Below, in pieces: positions 13,641-26,400 of a DNA stretch of 64,000 nt. Each line of letters begins with the position of its first letter. The stretch's first letter is position 1. This DNA comes from Baylisascaris procyonis. Taxonomy: Eukaryota; Nematoda; Chromadorea; Rhabditida; Ascarididae. The position numbers and the translations under genes were made by a program. The notes below the pieces were generated by a model that was not told where the DNA came from, did not search any database, and saw nothing but the letters and a program-made list of their open reading frames with translations. The stretch lies in assembly GCA_037389465.1 (NCBI GenBank), contig JAZARR010000095.1, forward strand, positions 1,374,001 to 1,438,000, read 5' to 3'.

Positions 13641-15360
13641 ATTTGCATTATCTCTATGAATAACTCTATGTGAAAAGGGCAATATGACGAGGGGATAATT
13701 TGCATAAGTCAATTTGCATAATTTAATTATCACATTGCAGCTCTGTAGAGATATGCATATCTTAATTTTGAGAATTTTTTAACTAATTGCTTTGCTAGTT
13801 AAGGTAGTATACAAAAATTACAAACGTCCACCTTTATCTGGAATGTTTTTAAGGATGCACTTCTCTTAATGGGCAGCCGAAAGGATAATATAAAGCCGGA
13901 TATAAGTACATTCAATTGTGCATTCTCATCTCAAAGCTTCAAACAACTTCGAAAACTTTTCGATCAATATAAACTTTTCACCGACGAAACAATTCAGGAT
14001 TGTATCCGAGTAGGTGATACTGAGATATAAATCAGCTTTAATGTGTTCATTTTCTTATTGAATAGATATTTCCTTTTAAATAAGAGCATCCATATAAAAT
14101 CCATTTCAATCATTTGATGATTACTAGACGGTCGAAGGCTATATTGGATTGAAAATGTAGATTCGAGGAAAAATATGTTTTGTAATGGCTTTTTGAGATC
14201 TTTTTAGTTGAATTTTATCTAAGAAACCGTAGAAAAACAATTGGCATTTTCTTTGAGCGATCTGTTTTTGATCACCTAAGAGAAAAAATAGAGCAAAAAA
14301 GCTAACTGTTTCTTTCTATTTCCTGCATTCGACAAAATGAATCAAATAATTTTGCAGAAAACATTCAGCGGTGATGCAAAAGCTGCATATTTAGCGGTAG
14401 CTGATTGCATAGAAAATCAGCCAAAATATTTCGCTCGTCGTCTTTACGAGTCAATGAAGGTAGATCTACTTTCCTACAATTATTGATTATTTTATAATAA
14501 CGGCATCAGTGGTATTCATTGCCTTCAGTGTTATTTGATTGGGATGGTGCCTGATATATTCGTTTCATCAATGAATCATTGATTGCACCAGAATTTTCCA
14601 ACTCCGAGGTCTCTGAATTCTGTGATTTGTAGAGTTAGACCTCAATTTCGCCTCGATTTTTGTGCTTTTTCGATTGTTGGCTTCTGTTTCCGGTTCCTGA
14701 AAAACCGCTTTCGATGACGTCATAGTCTGGATATTCCTCTCTATTTTATTTTCTTTTAAGGAATACTTTGGTGAATATGGTGGTGGAAAAAGCGACCCTA
14801 TTTTTGAACCCACAACTAAATATTTTCGGTCATAGCAGCATAGTAATGAAATAATGGACATTTGAAACGCTATGTTCTTTTATTGGTTTAAACTCAACGA
14901 TAATACGAATAAAGCCTATCTTAGTATTCAATTACCTATAACTTCTTCCTTTTTACTCATTACTCGTTACTTTCTTTATTCATATAAATTGAGCGATCGT
15001 TTCCAGTTAGATGAACCTAAATAGTAATAGTTATTGCATTGAAATATGATGATAAACATATTAATAAGAGCGTCACAAACGTGACAATGGTTTTAGATAA
15101 AAACTTTTCTGACAATATATTTGAATATTTTATCTAAAAATAAAATTTTTTATTGAACTAATCCTTTTATTTTTCAGGGAATCGGTACATCAGATTGTGA
15201 TTTAATTTATATAATAGTATCTCGATCAGAGATCGATTTAGCTAATATAAAGGAAGAATTCGATACAACTTACGGAAATACACTTATTGAATGGATTAAA
15301 TCTGATTGTTCGGGAGCATATCGTGATGCACTTATTGCTATTGTTAATGCTAACTCATAA
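10667..15360 (+). CDS. Annexin (paralogue 2 of 4), six exons, 328 aa
   Basis: Ca2+/phospholipid-binding annexin. Exons: 10667-10846, 12235-12381, 13179-13397, 13854-14009, 14358-14459, 15178-15360; all introns are phase 0. The first ATG (10667) follows an acceptor-like AG at 10631. A second in-frame Met at residue 7 (10685) could also serve as the start. The N-terminus differs from the other three paralogues: G-T-V-T replaces G-T-I-x-P, and no F-D-P is present. Repeat 1 has GWGCDK (38-43), with Cys where the canonical loop has Thr. Repeat 2 has GLGT (110-113) with Asp152. Repeat 3 has no G-x-G-T loop. Repeat 4 has GIGT (269-272) with Asp311, followed by C-S-G-A-Y. Intron 2 contains long poly-T runs and intron 3 a long (TA)n microsatellite. 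Introns 3 and 4 are short (456 and 348 nt); intron 1 is the longest in the annexin cluster (1388 nt). Confidence 0.95.
13562..13636. repeat. (TA)n microsatellite in annexin 2 intron 3
   Basis: About 75 bases of uninterrupted TA dinucleotides lie between exons 3 and 4 of annexin 2. It is self-complementary and is likely to be length-polymorphic. Confidence 0.95.
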
Positions 15361-17540
15361 CAGATATGCGATATTGTCCTTTTTTTTTTAAAAATACCCC
15401 TGAGGAGTAAAACGGACAAAAATTGTAATATAACAAAGTAGCAATAAGAATTCGAACTACGATTTTTCCATCTCCAATTTAGAAACTTCGTAGGTTCAAC
15501 TCTCATTTTCAAATATTTATTTATTCAACGAATTGCGAGAGTGGCTAGATAAATTCTAAATTATATGTTATATGATTATGTTTGATTTTCAATGAAACAA
15601 TATGGATATCTTTTTTTTTTTTGTAGATGAATGTTTTATCGATTGTACATCTTTTTATATATTTTATTTCCCTTTTTTTTTGTTAACACAGTAGAGATAT
15701 CGATAATGAACCTATTATTCACATAAATAACAAATTATACATATGAATATCGAGTCGTCTAATATAAGATGGAAAATTGTATTGTCGTCTAATTCTAGTT
15801 GTGCTCGTCCAATGGCGAGACATTTTCTCTGCTTCTCTGCTCCAATGGGCACGAACCGCTTCGTCCATTTTTGCAAGGCGATAATATTAACTGTGGACGA
15901 GGGTGTTGCATGGTGTCGTTGGAAATTCGTGGCTGCAGTAAGGGTGAGGATTAGTCGGATGAGGCAAAGGGTGGCATAAATGGTACGAAGAGGTGTCGTG
16001 GGTTGGGGGCGGTGGAGTACAAGAGTGGAACTATGTCTCATTATTGTTTCGTGGTCGTTTGGCCAGATGTTATTCGTTGGCTTAACTTTGCACACTTGTT
16101 GATTATGTGATGTTGTGCTACTTTAATGTTTATGCTCATCTATTTGCCAGATAATTCCATCTCACGAAACAAAATAAGCTTCAAGTTGTGGGGAAATGAA
16201 CCGATATTTTGAAATCAAATTGCGTTTTATTTCATGAATTCAGTGATGCGTTCGATAGGCAAGGCCGACTATAACTGATATGTTCTACGAGGTTGGCTAT
16301 TATTGAATTATATATATAATCCCACCCCTCTCTCCCCTCTTCCCCCTTCTCCACATCCGCTATCCACTCCTACATATCACAAGGGGACCGTTTAAAAAAT
16401 TCGCGAATGCTAAAACATTTATGAAATGCTGGCATATTTTTGACTTCAAAACTGGATCACAAAATGGGTTAAAATTGGGTATCTCATATCTCATCCTCCT
16501 ACCCTGCTGGGAAAGAGAATAGTTGATTAAAATTACGTTCTGGAGATAACAATGTAAAATATATACGCTTAATCATATCACGCTAACTTCCTTCGTTAAT
16601 GAATTGAGTCTATGGAATGGGCGGAAATGTACACGCGAACGCAACAATATTACATGTCTAAAATGCATCACTGTAATAAATATGCTCTAAGCGCCTATGA
16701 AATGAGAAATGATAAGAAAACAAAAGATGCATAGAATGTAAAGAATTCTTTTTGAATTTTTTTTAAAAGCTGTTAATTGTAAAAAGTACTGATTATGTGA
16801 AAAAGAAAGTTGACATTCATTGGTTGCTTAGAGGCACATTGAGTTTATATCATCAAATAAGATTTGAATATAAAAATTCAGAATTTCAGTTTGAGTTAAG
16901 ATCCGATAGGCAAATAACGACGATGCGCAAATAGTTCATTATTGTAGCGTCAATACTATTACTCATTCACCATAGCAATCAATGAAGCTAATGCTTGTTG
17001 AACAATTTCTTTCATCAACGTTTGCCAGATATTTGTATAAAATATTTGTTAAGAAATATTAATTACTCTAAAATGACTTTACAGGTAAATCGATACAAAA
17101 TATTCCCAGCTACCAGATTTCAGTGGGATAATGGGACTGTTCTGGAGTCAATATGCAAACAGCAACTTCAATTAGACAACCGCAACTCATGTAAATGCTT
17201 GAATACGATGAACTCAGAATACGCTCACACTTCGATCGGAATACATTGTGAACGTGGATATCGACAGACGGCTGCAACATTTGGAGTATTGTGTACAATG
17301 CGTGTCTCTTCGCTTCCCTTAAAACGGGGCCTATAATTGAAGCAAATGCGATAAAATTCCTCCATTCATTTTTATCTGTGTCATTTCTTATCTTTTGTCC
17401 ACTTTTTTATTCTTCAATAATTTCAAAATATTTGGTTTTTGAATATTCTGTCGCAAAACTTTTTGCTTAGTGTTGTCTATGTCAGAATTGGATTAAGATT
17501 CGATGGTAAGGAGTGTTGAGATTTTTTTTAATCGAAGCAC

Positions 17541-17598
17541 AAATTTGCATAAACACCACCTTGTGATAGAAATTTGCATAAACATCATCTAGTGATAG
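17541..17598. repeat. Tandem repeat, 2 x 29 bp
   Basis: Two adjacent 29-bp units (17541-17569, 17570-17598), both starting AAATTTGCATAAACA and ending GTGATAG, with a few internal differences. Each contains the ATTTGCAT octamer that is common across the window. Confidence 0.85.
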
Positions 17599-17623
17599 TT
17601 CGTAAAGAACGGTCGCTGAGCAT

Positions 17624-17677
17624 TTATTGACGGTCCCTGATACGTTATTGATGGTCCCTGACTTGTTGGTGATGGCC
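17624..17677. repeat. Tandem repeat, about 2.5 x 21 bp
   Basis: Units at 17624-17644 and 17645-17665 share TTATTGAYGGTCCCTGA, followed by a partial third copy (TTGGTGATGG) to about 17677. It lies only 25 bp after the 29-bp tandem pair, so the two arrays form one small repeat cluster. Confidence 0.8.
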
Positions 17678-19180
17678 TTTCGAGGTAGGGAGGATGGCAA
17701 AATGCGCGCATATGGTGAACGAATTGAGTGTTTTTATGAGACTGCGATACGCCGTTTTCCCTCATCTAGTGCTTCACGCCCTCCAGCGCTCAAAATTCCC
17801 ATTTCTTTAGATGCTGCAAAAATACGACGGTTGACTCTATCGCTTGGAGCCCCCTAACTGGTGTTAACTGGTGATCATCGATTCACATAAAGCGCCAGAA
17901 ATTTCGCCCAGTAGCCAGCAATTCTTCTTTGGTGTGAGGGGGAGGGGGGAGTCCTAAATACTCGAAGCATTTCAGTTATCGATATCACTTAATTGCTTCA
18001 TTCATTATAGAATTTTACCTTGGATTCTCGACTTTTACGAGCTGAGATGATACATCGAAGTGGCGGTGAGACCTCAGATTTTCATGATTCTGAAATACTT
18101 TTTTTTGATTTTATCGATTCGTGTTTTCAAATCCACGAGCATAACCAATAGTTTTTCTTTATTTCCATATATTTGTTCAATTTCAATTTTCCTCGCTTCT
18201 CTGTCTTATGCTTTCTTCGTACTCATGCTTTATTTCCAAGGTGACGTTGTAGCGAACTACAGTGATGAGCGTTACGTAGCAAACTATAAACGTGAGCTAT
18301 CTAATTTTCAGCAAGGAAATAGTATAGATCAACATTCACCTAGTTCTAATTGTTTATATCGGTGTGTCGTGTTTCGCCATTGGATGATCTGGCACTTCCG
18401 GTTGAGCGAGATAAGATTCTTCATAAAGCTGGAAACTTTGCATGAATTGATGTGAAATGCGCACTAATAACGATAGTTCAATCGAAATAGGTTGGCTATA
18501 TTTTAACGTCTATTATGCAAAAGTGCTTCCGGTTGATTTTATTTATAGATACATGCGTGTGTATTCGATTGCTGCAAATTGTGAGTCAATCGAGTGAGCA
18601 TTCAAAGTTTTATTTATGTAGCTTAATTTCATATCTCTGTTTCATTTTTTTTTTCAGTGATTTCAACAAAAAGATTATAAATATTTAGGTGAAAAAAAAT
18701 TGTATGGATTTTTGCATCGTTCAATTCTTTTATTTTGCACTAATTAAGTTATGAAAAAAGCGAATTTTTTTGCGAACAATTTTTTCGAGCGATCGGTTTG
18801 ACTAAATTATAGAGAAATTGTTTTACATATATAATTCCTCCAGCGTAATTTTATGAAATTGCTGCTCAGATGATATAAATATTATACCGAACATCATGGT
18901 ACTTTTTCCAGCATACTTTTCTTCTGTTTATTTGCTTTTACATGATAAGCGAATTGATCGAATTATAAGTTCGTAGATCACTTTATTTTTCTTTGAGGTT
19001 ATCAGCAATATTTTCGAAAGCAGAATTTGTGCAGAAGCCTCCATATGAGAAGCATAAGTGCAAATTCGACAATACTTATCATCTGAATATTTCGCTCTAT
19101 ATCATTTGAGTTAATGTCAGTATTTTGAACAAATTTAATGTCTCCTCGATGGAAACGTTCGAATATTTGTTTTCGAATTT

Positions 19181-19310
19181 GTCGCATTGGACAAAATGGA
19201 CGAATTTTTTCAATTTCTCACACCTGATCTATAAAGACTAAAGGCTCTATTTTGAAATTACCGATTAGCATCGAAATTTCGCAGAATTTTGTCCATTTTG
19301 TCCAGGTTGT
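19181..19310. repeat. Imperfect inverted repeat (foldback), about 130 bp
   Basis: The arms are imperfect and about 35 bp long. They are centred on a perfect 13-bp match: GGACAAAATGGAC at 19189-19201 and its complement at 19291-19303. Further AATT and AAATTTC blocks match on the inner side. The spacer is roughly 55-90 bp depending on where the arms end. It could be a degenerate MITE-like foldback; no target-site duplication was established. Confidence 0.55.
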
Positions 19311-19663
19311 CTGGCATATTTGATCAAACATATTGTAAGATCAAAAAATTCTCATCGATGCAAGCGAACTATCGTATCCATCTATTCGATTTGATACAAC
19401 GATGGGGCATTGAAGCGAATCGTCGACCGCACTCTGCTGCGGCTCTCAATCGCGCAATTATTTTCCCACATAGCTGTCACTTGAACAGTGAACATGTTTT
19501 CGTTTTATACTTGCAATCGTTGCTGCTTAATGCATAGAGCATTAGGGCGTACGTCGTTGTTTGGCTTATTTTGGCTCATTTTAAGCTATGCTTGCATCTC
19601 ATCGAGTGCACAACGCAATTCCGATTCGAACCAGTTTCCCTGCTCTCAAAGTCCTAGGTTTGT

Positions 19664-19710
19664 GTGGTGGAGGAGAGGGGGGGGAGTAGGGGATGTGGAG
19701 AGGAGGGGAA
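19664..19710 (+). other. G-rich purine tract
   Basis: It contains GTGGTGGAGGAGAG followed by a run of eight G, then AGTAGGGG and GAGGAGGGG. It has quadruplex-forming potential on the + strand. No gene is assigned here. Confidence 0.5.
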
Positions 19711-22212
19711 AGCGGTTGCCCAAATAAAAAAAATACCATACTGAATATCACCGATAAAGATGAACTATATGCATAATAATGACATGTTTTTAATGAGTAA
19801 GCAGCGAATAGTTAAAAGTTCTCTTGTGGGATGAACAGCCCATTGTAACATTTCACAGGTGCATTCATACATACATATATACGCAAATATTTCTGTCGAG
19901 ATACATATATGTTATATAATCGTTTATGTTTATACTAGTATGTTTTTCTATGGTAGAGATGGAAACGCTCTTTTTTATCGCATTTTATATAAGGTTTTTT
20001 TCTTTGAAATATTAACTCATATGTGAACCTTTGATTTTATTGATTCTAGAATTAAAAATAAATTCAATAAATTTCGCAAATGCGTAAAATGTCGATTGCT
20101 AGGCAGTAATATTTGCATATTGCATATTATAGTTTATAAGCTTCTTCAGTAATTCATTAATATTCATACATTAAGAGCGCTTTTTGAGTTTTTTTTTTTT
20201 TTTTTTAAGAAGCTAATTGCTAGACATTGTTTTATTATCTCGTTCCACTATTTAAACCTTTAAACCCTTCTCGATTTGTTGGTAATTAGGATTGCGCTCA
20301 ATGTGCTTTCTTTCCGGTTTCTCTATGCTATTCAATAGTAATGATTGAGGTTGGCTAATAGTGCTGATTGATTAACGGTTTGTTCTTTTCGAAAGCCGTC
20401 TGTCTGTCTCTATGTAAATCGCACATCTCACACTATTCGACAAGCTCGTGTACACTCCAGACGGGTGGTAGAAAGGGAAAATGCGCAGATTTTCATTTGA
20501 AGAAAAAAGTGCGCATATTTTACTTAAGTGTTTTCGCATTATTTTCTCTTCGAGACCTCTTTATTATAAAGTGAAGAAATTGTTCAAAGTGGTAAGACAT
20601 TTGCATCGTCGCCCAGCGATTCCAAGAATAAAGCGGACATAAAATCGCTATGTGACGAATAAACTTGCAATGTATTTTCATATCACGAGATAAAAGGGAT
20701 ATAATTCGAGATTCCGTAGAATTTAGATAGTCATTTGTAGAAAATTTAAATATAAACACTCAAAAAGCAATTTCAATTTATAGCTCATTCCTTTATATAA
20801 ACTCCTTAAAAATCTTATAAGCTTATAGGTTATATTTCATATTACTTCATTTTTCTAATCTTATCATTTGCATAGAGGTTTCAGTGAAACATTAGTCGTC
20901 GTATAGCTTCTCATTATCGCCGATGTGTTTTTATTAGCTGTAAAATTCATCTAACACTTTCATCTTACCATAATTTTTTTTTTTTTGCAAATCACGAAAT
21001 AAAAAAAAAGAGTGAAACTGGTGAATTTGACTGCTATTAGTATAGATGAGGGTTTGATTTGATGAAGTATTTTTTATGAGCGTAGAAACTCCAAATTATT
21101 CTTCCCACTCGGGCGTTCATATATGATTTTGCACTTGTATTGTGGAAATATACCATCTGAGCTGATTTGGAGCTGATAAATGCGCTAGATATACTGCATG
21201 AGTTGATCGAACGCCGACAAATGCGCCGATCATACTTTTTGATCTAAGTGTGAATGGAATAATATGACGTTAAAATTTCTTTATTGTACAAGTGCAGCAA
21301 TGTGTTTATGACTCGGCTGGTTTTAAATGAAAACATATCGGTTGCGAATTGCATGTAAACTTCTAAATAGCATTGTGGCTTTCCGAAATTTATGAGTTAA
21401 CTTGAGAGTCGCATCACTCTGCGGTATAATACATTCGGCCCACCAAATTCTACATCTTTGCCTATATTGTTTCCTGAGCTGAAGCTCTAGGACAAACAAA
21501 TATAGAAATTTACGTATGGCCCGATACGTTTTGCAAATATAAATTTGCAAAAGCGTTTAACAAGAGCAGTGGCATGTTTTTGCTAACATTCTGGAGCTGC
21601 GAGTTGGGAAGGGAAGGGAAGTGATTCTATAATTGTGAGAGATATTTCACTGAATTGCAATCCAATTGTTGAGCAATTAAAAATTGACCAATAATTTTAT
21701 CTCTTCAACTAAAAAAAAAAAAATTCATTTATTATGAGGAATTTTTTGTGATTTGATCGTGAACTGCAAACACAACTCAACGCATTCGATGTGAATGTCC
21801 TTTTATCTATCGATTTATGTGTTTGTGTGTGTGCGTGTTGTGCCTTCGTTTACTTTTATCGAGATGCTTGCAAGAATGTCTCTACTATTCCCATAGGTGC
21901 ATCCTATTTCATTTCATTGCTTTGTTTCTTTCTTTCTTTCTTTTTTTTTTTTTTTTTTTGCAGCCTTCATCATCGAAGAATATGTGGAGTTGTCTTTATT
22001 TTTTTATTTTTACTAAAAAAAAGTAATTAGAGTTTTTAATGAGTTGATATTTGGATAAAAGCATAGAGAAGCAATGAAACTTAAATAATATTTTTCTGGT
22101 GGTTGCTATGGTTTCGATTGAATCCCTAATAAGATGTGATTGTTGAAGTTTAATCATGGATTAAGAAAGCGTTAAGGCGATAATGGAAGCGCATTTTTGC
22201 ATCCGACGATAG

Positions 22213-22264
22213 ATTATTAAGCAAATAATCTTCACTGCATTATTAAGCAAATAATCTTTACTGC
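22213..22264. repeat. Tandem repeat, 2 x 26 bp
   Basis: Two adjacent 26-bp copies of ATTATTAAGCAAATAATC... (22213-22238 and 22239-22264) differ by one base. It looks like a recent local duplication. Confidence 0.9.
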
Positions 22265-22803
22265 AGAAAAATTATTAATATATTTGTAGATTTGTTTAGA
22301 AAATTGCTCATTCGTTAGAAATTTTATTGATGTGAAATGTATTTCACTTATACTTCAGAAAAATAAGTTAAATTAAACTATGTGTTAAAAAGTTACTGAT
22401 TATTTAAAAAAGATTTGTTTTTTTTTTCTGAAAAATTTCCTTTTATGATAATTTTTATTTCTTTTTTTATAAGTTTTTTCATATGATTTGTAAAATATTG
22501 CAACAAAAAATTTTTTTAGCTTTATAGTAAAAATGAATAGTTCCTGTTTTCATTAATAAATATTTACTCAGCGACTAAAATCGCTTGTGGATTATACGCT
22601 TGCAGTTATGTAATCTACTTAGTGCTGAAGTAGTGAAATTGTTATTTGCTGTTTATATACGTTCTTAGCTTCTGCTTTCTTTCGTCGATTTTCATGGAAT
22701 AGTAGGCAATTTAATTATCTAAATCGCTACAACCAACAATGGGCATGTTAATTTTAAGCTCTTTTTTTATTCATATTTATTATAATTTTTTTTTTGCATA
22801 TAG

Positions 22804-22873
22804 ATTAAAAATTTCCCTCTCACCTTAATTTTTTTATAGACATTTTTATGGGAGTGAGGGAAATGTTTTTAAT
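22804..22873. repeat. 70-nt imperfect hairpin
   Basis: The left arm (22804-22824, ATTAAAAATTTCCCTCTCACC) pairs with the right arm (22849-22873) around a loop of about 24 nt. There is a 2-nt bulge and one or two mismatches. Size and pairing resemble a microRNA precursor, but the mature arm matches nothing I know. It could equally be a chance foldback. Confidence 0.5.
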
Positions 22874-23328
22874 GGCTGATTGATAAATTTAGAGAATAAA
22901 CTTGACTTTGATTTTATTAGCATAAGTTATTAATAAATATCAATAAATACGTAATTGGTCGTGCGAATCATCGATTTTTACGAATATTTTCTTAAATGAT
23001 ATTTTTTTACGAATTAATGAATTTTTCAATTGCGAAAGCGAACAAAATATAGCAGAAAAAAATGAGTAATTCATAGATGGAATATTAAAATATATGGCCG
23101 CTTATGTTTTATTTCATCACCGCTAGATGATTGAGTGGAAAATAAGTCGGTTTCATATTACGAAACAATCTGCACTATTTATTGAAAGTTTACACTACAT
23201 ATTCATCTGTTAAATGTGATATACAGTACGCTTTTCTCTTCCTATATTTGGTCGTTTCATATTTATGGTACTATAAGATAACGAGAACCTATTAAATTTT
23301 ATATTGAAAAAATTCATTTAATGATTTT

Positions 23329-23432
23329 TGTTTATTTATTTATTTAGTTAGTTATTTATTTGTTTATTTATTTATTTATTTATTTATTTATTTGTTTATC
23401 TGTTTAGTTAATTTATTTACTTTATTTGTTTT
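23329..23432. repeat. (TTTA)n microsatellite, interrupted
   Basis: About 100 bases of TTTA/ATTT tetranucleotides, with occasional TAGT and TTTG variants. Confidence 0.9.
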
Positions 23433-26400
23433 AATCTATTATATTTCTATATAAAAATGCTATTAAATGCATCTGTAAGGAAAGAAATAATGTTGGATCT
23501 TTTCATAAGGTGATTTGCATGGAAATTGATATTAGATTTTCTTCATCGCTTAGTGATCAATTAAACTATGATTGCAATTGATTTATTTCCTTACATTTAT
23601 ATTATCTGTTAGAATGCGCTTATTATTATGCATATTTTTAGATGAATGTAAATGTGAATAATGGTGTTGATCATTATTTGAGAATTAGAATTAGTTGTTT
23701 TTGATATTCTAATAGGGATTCAAGAAATTTTTCATTCGCCTTTCCTCTTTTTAAACTTATTCACTTTTCTTATTTTTAAATTCTTTGTATTTATAAATAG
23801 GGAACATAGTGAAACTTGCGTGATATAGAGCGTTTTATTTGAAATAGACAAGTTGCAATTTATTTCGCACCTGGCTTAGATTTTAATGCCAGACTAAACT
23901 AAATGTAAGTCATATAAAATTCTAAGCCCCCATTCCCCACCTGTTCCTCATTAAACCCCCCTCTCCTCCACCTGACTGCTCTCACCTATTCCTCATTAAA
24001 TTTTTAAATAAATTTTTTTCAACTTAATTACTTTTTTGTTATCAATAGCTATATTAGTGTGTATGATTTTTATATTCAATGTCGTAAATGTCTGATTGAG
24101 TGGAACGTTCTAAGCATCATTAATAGCCGTTATCAGTTACTATGTGAGCATAGCGGCAAAGATAGTGACGAATTTTTATAGCCTTCTAAATTGTTTTCAA
24201 TTATTCGACATGAATTTTCTCAAACAATTTAACGCACGGGTAAAAAAGTTCCCATCTTAGTGGGCAAAATTTTTTCGAAAAAGTTGCTGCTGAAACTTCA
24301 CGTGAAATTTTCTATTCTTAGAGTTATTGAAAAGTAGCTTTGCAGTATTGGTTGTTTTGATATTCTAACTTATCACATGTTACTATCATTTAAAGCAATA
24401 TTTATGCAAATTTTTTATTCATTTATTTCTGAAGTTTCGTCTCTTATTATGCAAAAAAAAAACGATCTATTCTTGATGAAAACGGACGATATTTATTTCC
24501 TTGGAGTTTCCCTTTTATTTGATTTTCATTTGGGTGAAAGTGAAAATAAAAATATTCATGGAGGCATATAGGAATGCTACGAAAGCTTTCTCTCAATTTG
24601 AAGTTTATCTGTTCTATCCTAACCCCTTTCCTCTCTCCCCTTGCCAATCCTCATATCTCCCTCCTCTTCTTTATGCTACTATTCCCTCACATCGTGCTAA
24701 GCATGAAAGAGTCATCAACAAAAAGAAGATGCTTAGTATTTGCAATGAATCGACGCAGCGCGGTCATTGCTAGCGTCCGTCCTTACTCATCGAATGAGAT
24801 GACTATGGGAATTGCATCGCAAATAGAAAAACTTTGATGATTCAGAGCTTTGTTATGTTTCTCTTATATCGATGATCTATTTTTCACAACATTAAAGAGC
24901 GTTCATCTCCGTTAGCAAATGTTTCATTGAGAGTTGTTCATGCAAACGCATAGAAAACTTTATGTTGTTAAAAGTTTCATATTATACAAATATGCGTTTT
25001 CGTCTGATGATTAACTCTTTTATAAGTGGTATATATCTCTATATTTATAAGAAATAATATATATGCAGAGATTATACTTTAAAGAGATAACTTTATATTG
25101 ATTCATAGTATTTCCGTTTTTTTTAAATTTCTAAACTCATAATTGAATTTAATGTTTACTATATTGGATAATTTCTAGCAAAAATATTATTTATGAAGCG
25201 ATATTTATAGCTTCAGTCGAATCGATAGTGCACAATGGTATCTTCATATCTTTAATGATCAAATTGTGTTGTGTTTTCGTTGTTTACGAATAGCATGCAC
25301 ATCGAAGCCCCAAGAAGGGACAACCGGCTGGTTACATACGAAAGTGGTTGTGCACGCGCACATGTGTGTGCAACATCCTAACGCTTTACTTGACAAACAA
25401 AGAGGGAGGCTGGCTGTATTTGCGGGCGTATGCCGTATCTGTTGAAAACACTTCGATGTGCCGTTGTTGTTTTACTTTCTGAAATCTCTTGCTTTGATTG
25501 ACGGCAAAACAATTTGTGGTACATTCTCAGCATGCTTCTCTTCGACTTCGGAGGAAGAATTTGCAAAGGTTTTTCGTGAAGTAGTCTGTAGTGAAACTTT
25601 TCGTTACAAATATATAAATACGTTCTTACGTTTAGTGAATAGATTAGTGTGGTACTGTATCAACAGAACCGATCGTTTGTTTTGAGAAAATGCCAATAAA
25701 TAAAGTGAAAACTTTATTTTGCAGTTTTATAAATCTTTTTTTCATAGTTTTACTCTTGTATGTTTTTAATTTTGCATTATTTTCAGTAAAACTTACTCGG
25801 TATAGAACTTAATTGTGTCTATAGTTCTTGAAGAATGGAATGGAAATCGTTATTTTCGATCTCGGATAATCAGTAGGTTTAGCTTTATCCATAACCCTTA
25901 TCCATAAAGCTTGCATCACTGGATAGTGGTGAATAGGCACAGCTCTTTAATTTATGTTTTGCTTGTGTGAATAGATAGCGCAATGCGATTTTGAAATTGA
26001 ACAAAAAATGAGGGACAATTTTTTTTGCTGCTGCAAGGCGCATAGACGAGATCATTGATTTTATAGTTCATTTTAAGTGGGGACGAAGCGAATGTTGCAC
26101 TTTTGAAAGATAGGCAATGGGTTGACGATTGCTTGAACATATCGCTTTAACCAAATAGTCAATACTGTACTCGATTTCACTCTAAAAGATTTGCAAGATA
26201 TCGATTGAGAATATTTGAATGTGCTTATCCGCCGATAGCATTTAGAGCTCATATCCCCTTTGCGAGGGCCTCCACACACTAAGAGGTCGGTCACGCTCTA
26301 CTCTCATCTCGAGGGACTTTGCGAATGCAGCGGTCCCCCTCCTCTCATTGAGGCTCCCAAAATTTCCTCATTTTCGTGAGGAATGTTTGGATTGTGAACG

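Noticed and set aside
18060..18455. 131-codon frame as a membrane protein gene
   Set aside because: Hydrophobic runs in T-rich DNA are expected by chance (Phe/Leu/Ile codons), and there is no family motif or splice support.
21791..22030. Overlapping frames rich in Cys, Phe and Leu
   Set aside because: They arise from GTGT-like and poly-T simple sequence; a low-complexity artefact.
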